In this document: positions 19,333 to 27,887 of the stretch, one piece after another | How positions within the stretch are numbered: the stretch's first letter is position 1 | How the letters are laid out: each line of letters begins with the position of its first letter | NCBI RefSeq assembly: GCF_000025345.1 | Contig: NC_013757.1 | Location: 2,976,001-3,040,000, forward strand | DNA length: 64,000 nucleotides | Origin: Geodermatophilus obscurus DSM 43160 | GTDB taxonomy: Bacteria > Actinomycetota > Actinomycetes > Mycobacteriales > Geodermatophilaceae | Direction: 5' to 3' | Notes under the pieces: model-generated | What the model saw: the letters and a program-made list of their open reading frames with translations, nothing else | What the model was told of the DNA's origin: nothing | Database searches by the model: none | Translations under genes and position numbers: made by a program

Positions 19333-19382
19333 TGTTATATCAGTTGTACAACAACGTAGTGCAGACTGCCGAGGAGGGTCAA
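19333..19382 (-). promoter_or_regulatory. Promoter and shared operator (site A) for ppsR-ppsA
   Basis: Read on the minus strand: -35 TTGACC (19377-19382), 18-base spacer, -10 TACGTT (19353-19358), then directly downstream a 20-base element at 19333-19352 (plus strand TGTTATATCAGTTGTACAAC). The same element in the same position follows the -10 boxes at 25.2, 37.5 and 53.3 kb. A protein bound there would cover the transcription start, as a repressor would. The 260 bases from 19383 to 19642 hold no gene. Confidence 0.7.
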
Positions 19383-19642
19383 GGGCCCCCGGGAGCTTGC
19401 CGCCTCGGGTCGGGACGCCACCGCCTCGAACGCTGGAGTGGCCAGTCCCCTGCGACCGACGGGCACGCTGACCTGGTCCAGCGATGCGCTGGCCGACGCT
19501 CTGTCCGCGGTGGTCGAACCGGGTCTCGCCGACCCGCTGGCCGAGAGCCTTCCGAGCTCGCCACGCGGGTTCGGTTCCGTCACCTCGACCCACGCACAGC
19601 TGTGCGTCGACATGCCTGTCCGCCGCGAGGGATCCCAGCGCC

Positions 19643-21496
19643 TCATCCCCCGCCGATGAGTGCCGCAGGCGCCAGGCTCCCCGCCCCGGGGGAGGTCCGT
19701 ACCGGCTCCTTCCGGCCTCGGATGGGCGCCGCCTTGCGACGAACGCCGCTCAACTCTGCGGCACGCCATCCCCGCAGCGAGCTGAGCACCGCCACCCCCT
19801 CCGCCCGCTCGAGGTCGGCCACGCGCAGCACCCGCTCCTGCAGCCTGTCCATCTCGAGCAGCCGCGCGCGCTCGACGCCGGGAAGGCACCCGGCCTCCAG
19901 TGGAGGCGTCCACCAGCACCCGTCGAGCTCCACTGCGAGGGAGGCTCGGGTCACCTCGGTGAGCTCTCCCCTCGTGTTGACCATGATCACGTCGTCGACG
20001 TCGGGTCGCCGCTCGCGGCGCCGGTCGTACGGCTCCCGCAGGCTCGTCTTGTGGTAGAGCCAGGTCTCCCGGGGATCGACCGGATCGTCGTCGACCGCGA
20101 GCAGCACCGGGCCGGTCGAGGGCGCAGGGAGCGCCTCGACGTCGACGGCGAGCGTCCCGTCGCGCCGGAGGCGTATCCGGACGCGTGCCGCCGGCTCTCC
20201 CGCCAGCCGCACGGCCAGGACGCGTCGCGCCGTCGGCAGGTCGAACCGGAACCCCAGGTGCTCGGCCGAGGCTGCCAGGCGGTGCAGATGACGCTCCCGG
20301 TTACGCAGACCGCGCTCAGGGTCGTGCCGCATCGTCTCCAGCAGCTCGAACTCCCGGGGCCGCGCGGACAGGACCGCGGCCTTGGCGAGGAGCTCGGCAT
20401 GCTCGGCCGACGCCTCCGAGCCCCAGGTGATGCCACCGCCGGTGCCGTACACGGCCTCTCCCGAGGACCTGTCCACCACGGCCGTCCGGATGGCCACGTT
20501 GAACCGCGCCCGGACCGGCGCGTCCGGTGGACCCACCAGGCCGATGGCTCCGCAGTAGACGCCGCGCGGGTCGGGTTCCAGGGACCGGATGATCTCCATG
20601 GAGCTCGCCTTGGGCGCTCCCGTGACCGAGCCGCAGGGGAAGAGCGCCCGGAACAGCTCGACCAGGCCGGTTCCAGGCGAGAGTCGAGCCGTGACGTCGG
20701 AGGTGAGCTGGAGCACGGTCTCGTAGCGCTCGACGGTGAAGAGCGCCGGCACGTCGACGCTGCCGATCTCGGCGATCCGGCCGATGTCGTTGCGCATGAG
20801 GTCGACGATCATGACGTTCTCCGCCCGCTCCTTGGGACTGGACTGCAGCCGGTGGGCCAGGCGCCGGTCCTCCTCCCGGTCCCGTCCCCGCCGCGCCGTG
20901 CCCTTCATGGGGCGGAGCAGCACCGCGTCGCCACGGCGCTCGAAGAACAGCTCGGGGCTGGCACTGGCCACGGCGAAGCGGCCGAGGTCGAGATAGGCGC
21001 TGTGGGCTCCGCGCTGACCCAGGGCCAGGTCCCGGTACAGGGCGAAGGGATCCCCTGACACGCGACCGGACATCCGGACGGTCAGGTTGCACTGGAACGT
21101 GTCCCCGGCGGCGATCCGCTCGTGGACCTGCCGGACGCCGTCGGCATGCCCGGCCGGTGTCCACGTGGGTTGCCACCGGGCCGCCCCGCCTCGGCCGGCG
21201 CCGGCCGGCCCGGCCGGCTCCAGCGGAGGCACGGGAACCGGCTGGTCGCAGACCCCGAACCAGACCAGCGGCATGCCCATGGGCATGGATCGGTGCACGG
21301 CGAGCCGTGGATCCAGCCCGGCAGCGGCCTCATAGGCGACGTAGCCGAACGCCCACCGCCCGGAGTCCGTGGCCCGCTGGACCTCGGCCAGCACGCCGAC
21401 GACTTCACCCGGGTGTTCGGCCACCAGGATCCGGTCGGGCGCGGGACACCGGAGCGCCGTCCCGCTGCGGAGGTCGTCGAAGCGGGCCCAGGTCAC
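19643..21496 (-). CDS. pabB: Aminodeoxychorismate synthase component I / aminodeoxychorismate lyase fusion
   Basis: A 617-residue fusion for 4-aminobenzoate synthesis. Residues about 1-350 are PabB-like: AGDTFQCNLTVRMSG, then RPMKGTARRG, ENVMIVDLMRNDIGRI and FPCGSVTGAPKASSMEIIR. Residues about 365-600 are a class-IV aminotransferase (PabC-like) with the likely pyridoxal-phosphate lysine in WLYHKTSLREPYD. The pairing would take chorismate and glutamine-derived ammonia through to p-aminobenzoate. Its GTG start overlaps the folC stop by 4 bases, placing it last in the sdaA-purU-folC-pabBC operon. Folate synthesis here probably serves the C1 load of betaine demethylation. Confidence 0.9.
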   Translation of the reverse strand: MTWARFDDLRSGTALRCPAPDRILVAEHPGEVVGVLAEVQRATDSGRWAFGYVAYEAAAGLDPRLAVHRSMPMGMPLVWFGVCDQPVPVPPLEPAGPAGAGRGGAARWQPTWTPAGHADGVRQVHERIAAGDTFQCNLTVRMSGRVSGDPFALYRDLALGQRGAHSAYLDLGRFAVASASPELFFERRGDAVLLRPMKGTARRGRDREEDRRLAHRLQSSPKERAENVMIVDLMRNDIGRIAEIGSVDVPALFTVERYETVLQLTSDVTARLSPGTGLVELFRALFPCGSVTGAPKASSMEIIRSLEPDPRGVYCGAIGLVGPPDAPVRARFNVAIRTAVVDRSSGEAVYGTGGGITWGSEASAEHAELLAKAAVLSARPREFELLETMRHDPERGLRNRERHLHRLAASAEHLGFRFDLPTARRVLAVRLAGEPAARVRIRLRRDGTLAVDVEALPAPSTGPVLLAVDDDPVDPRETWLYHKTSLREPYDRRRERRPDVDDVIMVNTRGELTEVTRASLAVELDGCWWTPPLEAGCLPGVERARLLEMDRLQERVLRVADLERAEGVAVLSSLRGWRAAELSGVRRKAAPIRGRKEPVRTSPGAGSLAPAALIGGG

Positions 21497-22869
21497 CGCG
21501 GCACCGTTGCCCCGTGGACGGCGGCGAGCAGCTGGAACGAGCCGCTCACCACGACCGGCACCGCCTCGTCCGCCTTCTCCGCAGCACGGCGGACCGCGAG
21601 CACCGGGTTGCCCTCCACCGCTGTGGCGATGCCCCGGTCCGCCGCCGCCGCGGCGACGAGCTCGGCCGGGACGGAGGCGCCGGCGGGGTGGTCGCCGCCG
21701 GTGGAGCAGAACTCCGTCGCGACGACCACGGAGGCCGCCGGCGCGACGACGTGCAGGGCAGCGTCCAGGTCCTTGTCCTGCTTGAACGCGAGGACCCACG
21801 GGAACCGGACGCCGGGGTGGACCTCCTGCAGGGTCGCCACCAGCGCCGCGAGCTTCATCGGGTTGTGGGCTCCGTCGAGGACCGCCGTCCGGCCGGCGAT
21901 CACACGGCGTTCAAACCGGCCGGGCAGGGTGGCGCTCCGCATCCCCAGCCAGATGGCGTCCGCGTCGAGGGACCAGCCGTCGCGCGCGGCCAGCGCCTCG
22001 ACGGCACGCAGCGCGAGATGGGCGTTGCCGGCCTGGTGCCGCCCCGTGAGCCCCAGGGACAGGGACGGCTGGCCGCGTAGGTGCAGCTCGGTGCCGCCCG
22101 GTCCGGTCCAGGCCCGCACCGCCGGGGGGCCAAGGTCCACCCACCGGAGGTCACAGCCCCGACGGGTCGCCTCTGCGCTGAGCACGTCCTCCACCTCGGC
22201 GCTCCGTTGGCGGGCCGCGACCGCACGGCCGCCGACGGGGAGGACGCCGGCCTTCTGCGCCGCGATCTCGCGGACGGTGGCCCCGAGGACGTCCTGGTGG
22301 TCCAAGCCGATCGGGGTGATCACCGCGACCTTGTCCGCCCGGGAGATCGTGTTGGTGGAGTCGAGCAGTCCCCCGAGCCCGGTCTCGACGACCCCGTAGT
22401 CGACCCGGTCGGCGAACAGGCCGAACGCGATGGCGTTGGTGACCTCGAAGAAGGACGGCCGACCGTGGCCGGCCTGCTCCACCGCCTCGACTGCCGGCCG
22501 GACCCGGGTCAGCGCCGCGTCGACGAGGTCGGCTCCGGCGGGAGCGCCGTCGACCTGGAACCGCTCGAGGACGGAGTAGGCGTGCGGCGACAGGTGGGCG
22601 CCGACCCGGAACCCGTGGGCCCGGAGCAGGCTCGCCACGAAGGTGCTCACCGACCCCTTCCCCGCGGTGCCCGCAACGTGCACGGCGCGGAAGCGGTCCT
22701 GCGGATCCCCCAGCGCCCCGAACAGGGCCCGCGGGCGGGCGAGCCCCATCCCCGCCGGGCCCCGCTGCGGCCCGAGCTCCGCGAACAGGTACCGGCGGAC
22801 GCGGTCGAGCGCGGCCCTGGACGAGGGTGCGCCGGCGGGCGGCGGCAGTTCCGCCGTCCCGGTCGACAT
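21493..22869 (-). CDS. folC: Folylpolyglutamate synthase / dihydrofolate synthase
   Basis: A 458-residue Mur-ligase-like enzyme adding glutamate to dihydropteroate or tetrahydrofolate. The ATP loop is VAGTAGKGSVSTF; further family motifs are FFEVTNAIAFGLFADRVDY, VETGLGGLLDSTN, LDHQDVLG and VLDGAHNPMK. The ATG at 22869 has GGAGG upstream and lies 19 bases after purU. It overlaps pabBC. Polyglutamylated folates are retained by cells and preferred by C1 enzymes, so a copy inside a catabolic operon makes sense. Whether it is the cell's only folC cannot be judged here. Confidence 0.92.
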   Translation of the reverse strand: MSTGTAELPPPAGAPSSRAALDRVRRYLFAELGPQRGPAGMGLARPRALFGALGDPQDRFRAVHVAGTAGKGSVSTFVASLLRAHGFRVGAHLSPHAYSVLERFQVDGAPAGADLVDAALTRVRPAVEAVEQAGHGRPSFFEVTNAIAFGLFADRVDYGVVETGLGGLLDSTNTISRADKVAVITPIGLDHQDVLGATVREIAAQKAGVLPVGGRAVAARQRSAEVEDVLSAEATRRGCDLRWVDLGPPAVRAWTGPGGTELHLRGQPSLSLGLTGRHQAGNAHLALRAVEALAARDGWSLDADAIWLGMRSATLPGRFERRVIAGRTAVLDGAHNPMKLAALVATLQEVHPGVRFPWVLAFKQDKDLDAALHVVAPAASVVVATEFCSTGGDHPAGASVPAELVAAAAADRGIATAVEGNPVLAVRRAAEKADEAVPVVVSGSFQLLAAVHGATVPR

Positions 22870-22888
22870 CAGACCTCCAGCGACCGGG

Positions 22889-23737
22889 TCACCGGAAGAC
22901 GACCGTGCTGTGCCCGTTGAGGAGCACCCGCTGCTCGCTGTGCCAGCGGACGGCCCGCGACAGCGCCAGCGCCTCGGCGTCCTGTCCGACGGTGGCGAGC
23001 GCACGGGGATCGAAGGTGTGGTCGATGCGGATGACCTCCTGCTCGATGATCGGGCCCTCGTCCAGGTCGGGAGTGACGTAGTGGGCCGTCGCCCCGACCA
23101 GCTTCACCCCGCGGTCGAATGCCTGGTGGTAGGGCTTGGCGCCCTTGAACCCCGGCAGGAACGAGTGGTGGATGTTGATCGCGCGGCCGTACAGGGCGGC
23201 GCACGTCTCGTCGGAGAGGATCTGCATGTAGCGGGCCAGCACGACCAGATCGGCCCGGTACTCGTCGACCAGCTCGAGCAGCCGGGCCTCGGCCTCCCGC
23301 TTGGTGGCCGGTGTCACCGGGACGTGGACGAAGGGCAGGCCGGCCGCCTCGGCCATCGGCCGCAGGTCCTCGTGGTTGGACACCACGGCGACCAGCTCCC
23401 CGCCGAGGTTGCCGGCCCGCCACCGGAAGATCAGGTCGTTGAGGCAGTGACCGAGCTTCGACACCATGACCACCACCCGCGGCGGCCGCTCCCCGGTGAC
23501 CTGGTAGGTCATGCCGAACTCGTCGGCCACGGCCTGGAAGTCCGCGGAGAGGCGCTCGCAGTCGGTGTCCTCGGCGCAGACGAAGGCGGTGCGCAGGAAC
23601 AGCTGACCGCGGAGGGCGTCGTCGAACTGCTGGTGCTCGACGATGTCGCAACCGTGCTCGAAGAGGAACGAGCTGACCGCGTGCACGATGCCCGGGCGCT
23701 CCTGGCAGCTGAGCGTGAGGGTGAACGGGTGGGACAC
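22889..23737 (-). CDS. purU: Formyltetrahydrofolate deformylase (copy 1)
   Basis: A 282-residue enzyme hydrolysing 10-formyl-THF to formate and THF. An N-terminal ACT domain (about 1-80; LTLSCQERPGIVHAVSSFLF) precedes the formyltransferase-type catalytic domain (about 90-280) with INIHHSFLPGFKGAKPYHQA and VGATAHYVTPDLDEGPIIEQ, which contain the Asn-His-Asp catalytic set. The GTG start has GGAGG upstream and lies 10 bases after the sdaA stop. It drains surplus C1 units from the folate pool, releasing THF for the demethylases. A diverged second copy is at 43512. Confidence 0.95.
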   Translation of the reverse strand: MSHPFTLTLSCQERPGIVHAVSSFLFEHGCDIVEHQQFDDALRGQLFLRTAFVCAEDTDCERLSADFQAVADEFGMTYQVTGERPPRVVVMVSKLGHCLNDLIFRWRAGNLGGELVAVVSNHEDLRPMAEAAGLPFVHVPVTPATKREAEARLLELVDEYRADLVVLARYMQILSDETCAALYGRAINIHHSFLPGFKGAKPYHQAFDRGVKLVGATAHYVTPDLDEGPIIEQEVIRIDHTFDPRALATVGQDAEALALSRAVRWHSEQRVLLNGHSTVVFR

Positions 23738-23747
23738 GGGTGCCTCC

Positions 23748-25121
23748 TCAGCACTCGACGACGTTGAGCGCCAGCCCGCCACGGGCGGTCTCCTTGTACT
23801 TGTCCTTCATGTCGGCACCGGTCTCGCGCATCGTCTTGATCGCCTTGTCCAGCGGGACGTGGTGCCGGCCATCACCGCGCACGGCCATCCGCGCGGCGGT
23901 GATGGCCTTGACCGAGCCGACGGCGTTGCGCTCGATGCACGGGATCTGCACCAGCCCGCCGACGGGGTCGCAGGTGAGGCCGAGGTTGTGCTCGATGCCG
24001 ATCTCCGCGGCATTCTCCACCTGCTCCGGGCTGCCCCCGATCACCTCGGCGAGGCCGGCGGCGGCCATGGAGCAGGCCGAGCCGACCTCCCCCTGGCAGC
24101 CGACCTCCGCGCCGGAGATCGAAGCGTTCTCCTTGAACAGGAGCCCGACCGCCGCAGCGGTGAGCAGGAACCGCACCACCCCGTCCTCGGAGTAGGACCC
24201 GACGAAGTCGCGGTAGTAGTGCAGGACGGCCGGCACGATGCCGGCGGCGCCGTTGGTCGGCGCGGTCACCACCCGGCCGCCTGCGGCGTTCTCCTCGTTG
24301 ACCGCCAGCGCGTAGAGCGTGACCCACTCCATCGCGCGGAGCGGGTCGGCCTCGTCCGGGTGCTCCGCCAGCTGAGCGCGCAGGGCCGCAGCGCGCCGGC
24401 GGACCTTGAGCCCCCCGGGGAGCACGCCGGTGGTCCGGGTGCCGCGTTCCACGCACTCCTGCATCACCGACCAGACGTGCAGCAGGCCGGCGCGCACCTC
24501 GGCCTCGCTGCGCCAGGCCAGCTCGTTGGCCAGCATCACGTCGCTGATCCGCAGCCCGGTCTCACGGGTGCGCGCCAGCAGCTCCTCGCCGCTGTGGAAC
24601 GGGTACCGCACCGGGGTGCCGTCCTCGACGATCACCGCGTTGCCGGCCTCGTCCTCGTCCAGGACGAAGCCACCGCCGACCGAGTAGTACTCGCGCCGGT
24701 CGACCTCGTCGCCCTCGGCGTCCAGGGCGCGGAAGCGCATGCCGTTGCTGTGGAACTCCAGCCGCTTGCGCCGGTGCAGCACGACGTCGTCGTCCACGGA
24801 GAAGGCGATGGGGTGCTCGCCGGCCAGGGCCAGCTTCCCCTCGCGACGGACGGCGTCGACCCGGGGGCCGGCCGCCACCGGGTCGACCAGGTCCGGCTGC
24901 TCCCCCTCGAGGCCGAGGACGACCGCCTTGACGCTGCCGTGCCCGTGCCCGGTCGCCCCCAGCGACCCGAACAGCTCGCAGCGCACCGCGGCGACCCGGC
25001 CCAGCCGGCCCTCGTCGCGGAGCCGGGACACGAAGGCGCAGGCGGCACGCATCGGGCCGACGGTGTGCGAACTGGACGGGCCGATCCCCACCTTGAACAG
25101 GTCGAAGGCGCTGATGGTCAC
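23748..25121 (-). CDS. sdaA: L-serine ammonia-lyase, iron-sulfur type (copy 1)
   Basis: A 457-residue single-chain serine dehydratase converting L-serine to pyruvate and ammonia. The N-terminal part has the beta-domain signature [17 protein letters not shown] and EYYSVGGGF. The C-terminal part has the cluster cysteines in [11 protein letters not shown] and LTCDPVGG, and a C-terminal cysteine (VVEC), as in enzymes whose tail cysteine fills the cluster site. The GTG at 25121 has GGGAGGTA upstream. It leads the operon sdaA-purU-folC-pabBC and is driven from the promoter at 25203-25231. Its job here is to turn betaine-derived serine into pyruvate. Confidence 0.95.
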   Translation of the reverse strand: MTISAFDLFKVGIGPSSSHTVGPMRAACAFVSRLRDEGRLGRVAAVRCELFGSLGATGHGHGSVKAVVLGLEGEQPDLVDPVAAGPRVDAVRREGKLALAGEHPIAFSVDDDVVLHRRKRLEFHSNGMRFRALDAEGDEVDRREYYSVGGGFVLDEDEAGNAVIVEDGTPVRYPFHSGEELLARTRETGLRISDVMLANELAWRSEAEVRAGLLHVWSVMQECVERGTRTTGVLPGGLKVRRRAAALRAQLAEHPDEADPLRAMEWVTLYALAVNEENAAGGRVVTAPTNGAAGIVPAVLHYYRDFVGSYSEDGVVRFLLTAAAVGLLFKENASISGAEVGCQGEVGSACSMAAAGLAEVIGGSPEQVENAAEIGIEHNLGLTCDPVGGLVQIPCIERNAVGSVKAITAARMAVRGDGRHHVPLDKAIKTMRETGADMKDKYKETARGGLALNVVEC

Positions 25122-25181
25122 CTGTACCTCCCTCTCCCCGCCGATGTCCTGCCACACCGACTGGGGACCTGGGTACACAGT

Positions 25182-25231
25182 TGGTATATCAGATGTACTG
25201 TAAAGGTATGTCGATCCCTCTGAAGAGGCAA
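25182..25231 (-). promoter_or_regulatory. Promoter and shared operator (site B) for sdaA; likely GntR autoregulation
   Basis: On the minus strand: -35 TTGCCT (25226-25231), 17-base spacer, -10 TACCTT (25203-25208), then the 20-base element at 25182-25201 (plus strand TGGTATATCAGATGTACTGT). It lies between divergent sdaA and the GntR gene, so the same site can serve both. The core TGGTATATCA is nearly its own reverse complement, as expected for FadR-subfamily GntR operators. Confidence 0.7.
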
Positions 25232-25933
25232 GGCCTGTTGGCCGCCAACCTCTACGATCTGGTCGTGAGCGCTGAGCCCCTGGACCTCGACTCGTCTGCT
25301 GTCGCGTCCCTGGCGGACAAGGCCTACGTGGCGATCCGGGACCGGCTGATCATGCTGGACATCCGGCCGGGCGACCCGATCGACGACGACGAACTGGCCA
25401 AGGACCTCGATGTGGGCCGAACCCCGGTCCGCGAGGCGCTGAAACGGCTGGAGGGCGACCGCCTCGTGGTGTCCTACCCGCGGCGCGGGACCTTTGCGAC
25501 CGGTATGGACATCTCCGACCTGGCGCACATCTCCGACATCCGCGCTCAGCTCGAGCCGTTGGCCGCCCGTCGTGCCGCCGAACGGGCCGTCCGCACGGCG
25601 CACGCCGAGCTCGAGGACCTGGCCTCGCGCATCCAGCACCTGGACGTCACCCAGATCGACCGGACCGAGCTGATGCGCTGGGACCTCGCCGTGCACCGGG
25701 CCATCTACCGGGCGGCCGGCAACCCCCACCTGGAGGACGTCCTGATCCGCTACGACAACCTGGCGACGCGGATCTTCTGCCTGTTCCTGGACCGGCTGCC
25801 CACGGTGGACGAGCATGTCGGTGAGCACGTGGAGCTGCTCCGCGCGATCGCCGCCGGCGACGCCGATCAGGCCGACGACCTCGCCCGTGAGCACGTCCTG
25901 GGCTTCGAGCGGGCGATCCGTTCGGTGATCTAG
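25208..25933 (+). CDS. GntR-family regulator, FadR subfamily (FCD ligand domain)
   Basis: About 241 residues. A GntR winged helix lies at about residues 35-95 ([20 protein letters not shown], then [20 protein letters not shown]). A helical FCD domain fills about 105-235, with likely metal/ligand histidines in [27 protein letters not shown] and REHV. The start is uncertain: the ATG at 25208 overlaps the predicted sdaA -10, and GTG codons at 25262 or 25265 would also keep the domain intact. It sits between the two big minus-strand catabolic operons, and the shared operator lies at its own 5' end. It is therefore the best candidate for the common repressor. The inducer may be serine, glycine, sarcosine or a related amine. 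Confidence 0.88.
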   Translation: MSIPLKRQGLLAANLYDLVVSAEPLDLDSSAVASLADKAYVAIRDRLIMLDIRPGDPIDDDELAKDLDVGRTPVREALKRLEGDRLVVSYPRRGTFATGMDISDLAHISDIRAQLEPLAARRAAERAVRTAHAELEDLASRIQHLDVTQIDRTELMRWDLAVHRAIYRAAGNPHLEDVLIRYDNLATRIFCLFLDRLPTVDEHVGEHVELLRAIAAGDADQADDLAREHVLGFERAIRSVI

Positions 25934-25968
25934 CGGAAGTCGAAGATCCCGTCCTCCTCACCGCTCCC

Positions 25969-25985
25969 AGGCTCGCAGCGAGCCT
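25969..25985. terminator. Weak hairpin between convergent genes
   Basis: AGGCTCG-CAG-CGAGCCT forms a 7-base stem with a 3-base loop, followed by a second short palindrome (GACCGGGCCGGTC). It lies between the convergent ends of the GntR gene and folP. It is short, without a T-run, so its role as a terminator is tentative. Confidence 0.3.
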
Positions 25986-26093
25986 CTGGACCGGGCCGGT
26001 CCGCGGCGGGACCCTGCAGGGGGCCGTTCCAGTACGTCACCAGGCCCGCGGCAAGCCTGTGGACGGGGCCCGCCGAGGACGCCTCCAGGCGGA

Positions 26094-26966
26094 CTACACC
26101 GGGCCGACGGCGTCCAGCACCGTCAGGACGTCCCTCGTGGCCGCGACGTCGTGCACCCGCAGCACCGCGGCACCTCGCTGGGCGGCGAGGAGCGCCGCGG
26201 CCAGGGACGCGGGCAGCCGGTCCCCCACCGCCCGGCCGGTGAGCTGCCCGAGTACCGACTTCCGGGACAGCCCGACCATGACCGGGACCCCCAGGCTGTG
26301 CAGCCCGTCGAGCGAGGCCAGCAGGGCGACGTTGTGGGCCGGCGTCTTGCCGAACCCGAACCCCGGGTCCACCACCAGGTGCTCCTGCCGGATGCCGGCG
26401 TCGAGGCAGGCACGCATCCGCTCGGCGAGGAAGGTGCGCACCTCCACGACGACGTCCCGGTAGCGCGGGTCCTGCTGCATGGTCTCCGGCGAGCGCTGCA
26501 TGTGCATCAGGCACACCGGCACGCCCAGCTCCGCGGCAACCTCCAGGGCACCCGGCGACCGCAGCGCCCGGACGTCGTTGACCATGCTCGCCCCGGCCGC
26601 GACGGCGGCCCGCATGACCTCGGGCCGCGAGGTGTCCACGGACAACGGCACGGGGGTCCGCTGCGCGAGGGCCTCGACCACCGGGACGACACGGGCCAGT
26701 TCCTCGGCGAGGGTCGGCGGGCGCGAGCCGGGCCGGGTCGACTCCCCGCCGACGTCGATGAGGTCGGCCCCCTCGGCAGCCAGGGTGCACCCGTGCGCCA
26801 CGGCCCGGTCCAGGTCGTCGAACCGCCCGCCGTCGGAGAACGAGTCGGGAGTGACGTTGAGGATGCCGCAGACCAGTGGCCGCCCCGCCGCGAGCGCCCG
26901 TGCGAGGGGGGGCGTCGACGTGCCGGTGCCTGCGGGTGGGCGGTCGGCCAACGCCGTGCCGGTCAT
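26094..26966 (-). CDS. folP: Dihydropteroate synthase (full-length copy)
   Basis: A 290-residue TIM-barrel enzyme joining p-aminobenzoate to dihydropterin pyrophosphate. Signature motifs are GILNVTPDSFSDGGRF near the N-terminus, LIDVGGESTRPGSRPP, VNDVRALRS, VDPGFGFGKT, VGLSRKSVLG and the terminal RVHDVAATRDVL. It is the last gene of the glyA-sox operon, 81 bases after folD. A truncated, almost identical copy lies at 52280-53113. Placing folate synthesis in a methyl-group catabolic operon is unusual and fits a high demand for THF. Confidence 0.95.
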   Translation of the reverse strand: MTGTALADRPPAGTGTSTPPLARALAAGRPLVCGILNVTPDSFSDGGRFDDLDRAVAHGCTLAAEGADLIDVGGESTRPGSRPPTLAEELARVVPVVEALAQRTPVPLSVDTSRPEVMRAAVAAGASMVNDVRALRSPGALEVAAELGVPVCLMHMQRSPETMQQDPRYRDVVVEVRTFLAERMRACLDAGIRQEHLVVDPGFGFGKTPAHNVALLASLDGLHSLGVPVMVGLSRKSVLGQLTGRAVGDRLPASLAAALLAAQRGAAVLRVHDVAATRDVLTVLDAVGPV

Positions 26967-27047
26967 CTGACTGCTCCGTTCTCGCGGGGTCGGGAGAGGG
27001 CGGGACGGCGGCTCACGGCCGCCCGCGGAGGGCAGGCGGGTCCTCGT

Positions 27048-27887
27048 TCAGCCGCGCGCGGACGCGACCGTGTGCTGCAGGAGCAGTGCCGTGGTGACCG
27101 GGCCGACCCCGCCGGGGACCGGTGTCAGCCCGGCGGCGCGCCCGGTGACCGAGCCGGCGTCGACGTCGCCGACCAGCCCGCCGTCGGGCGTCGGGTTGGT
27201 CCCGACGTCGATGACCACCGAGTCCTCGCCGACGTGCTCGGCCGTGATGAGCTCCGGCCGCCCGACGGCGGCGACGAGCACGTCCGCGGTCCGGGTGAGC
27301 GCGGCCAGGTCCTTGGTGCGGCTGTGGCAGACGGTCACGGTGGCGTCCCGCTGCAGCAGCAGGTGCGCCGCGGGCTTGCCGACGACGGTGGAGCGCCCGA
27401 CCACGACCGCGTGCGCGCCGGCCAGGGGGATCCCGTGGTGGTCCAGGAGCACGAGCACGGCCTCGGCGGTCGCCGGCGGATGCGCGGGCAGGCCCGCGGC
27501 CAGCCGTCCCAGGCTGAGCGGGTTGGCGCCGTCGATGTCCTTGGCGGGGTCGATCGACGCGGCGAGGTCCGCGAAGACGGCGCCGGGCGGCAGCGGCGTC
27601 TGCAGGATGATGCCGTGCACCGCGGGATCGGCGCTGAGCGCGGCCAGCTCGGCGCCGATCCGCTCCGACGTCGCCGTCTCCCCGAGGTCGACGACCGAGC
27701 AGGCGATGCCGGTCTTTTGCGCGGCGCGGGCGATGGAGCGGACGTACCAGGCGCTGGACTCGTCAGCCGTCGCGACGACGACGGCGAGCCGGGGCGGTGT
27801 CCCGGCGGCGGTCAGGTCCGCGGCCGCGGCGGCGACCTCGGCGCGGATGCCGGCGGCCAGCTCCGTTCCGCTCAGCGTCGCGGTCAT
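27048..27887 (-). CDS. folD: FolD-like methylene-THF dehydrogenase lacking the cyclohydrolase lysine
   Basis: A 279-residue FolD homologue. The fold is complete: an N-terminal domain to about 140, then the nucleotide-binding part with VVVGRSTVVGKPAAHLLLQ and GGVGPVTTALLL. The catalytic YxxxK motif, normally YVxxK, reads YVRSI (Y48, I52), so the lysine is replaced by isoleucine. The usual PCTP is PATA, while IDGANPLSLGRL keeps the DxDG motif. In human and bacterial FolD that lysine is needed for the methenyl-THF cyclohydrolase step, while some substitutions there keep dehydrogenase activity. The overlapping fchA gene supplies a cyclohydrolase of another family. I infer a dehydrogenase-only enzyme. 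Confidence 0.88.
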   Translation of the reverse strand: MTATLSGTELAAGIRAEVAAAAADLTAAGTPPRLAVVVATADESSAWYVRSIARAAQKTGIACSVVDLGETATSERIGAELAALSADPAVHGIILQTPLPPGAVFADLAASIDPAKDIDGANPLSLGRLAAGLPAHPPATAEAVLVLLDHHGIPLAGAHAVVVGRSTVVGKPAAHLLLQRDATVTVCHSRTKDLAALTRTADVLVAAVGRPELITAEHVGEDSVVIDVGTNPTPDGGLVGDVDAGSVTGRAAGLTPVPGGVGPVTTALLLQHTVASARG

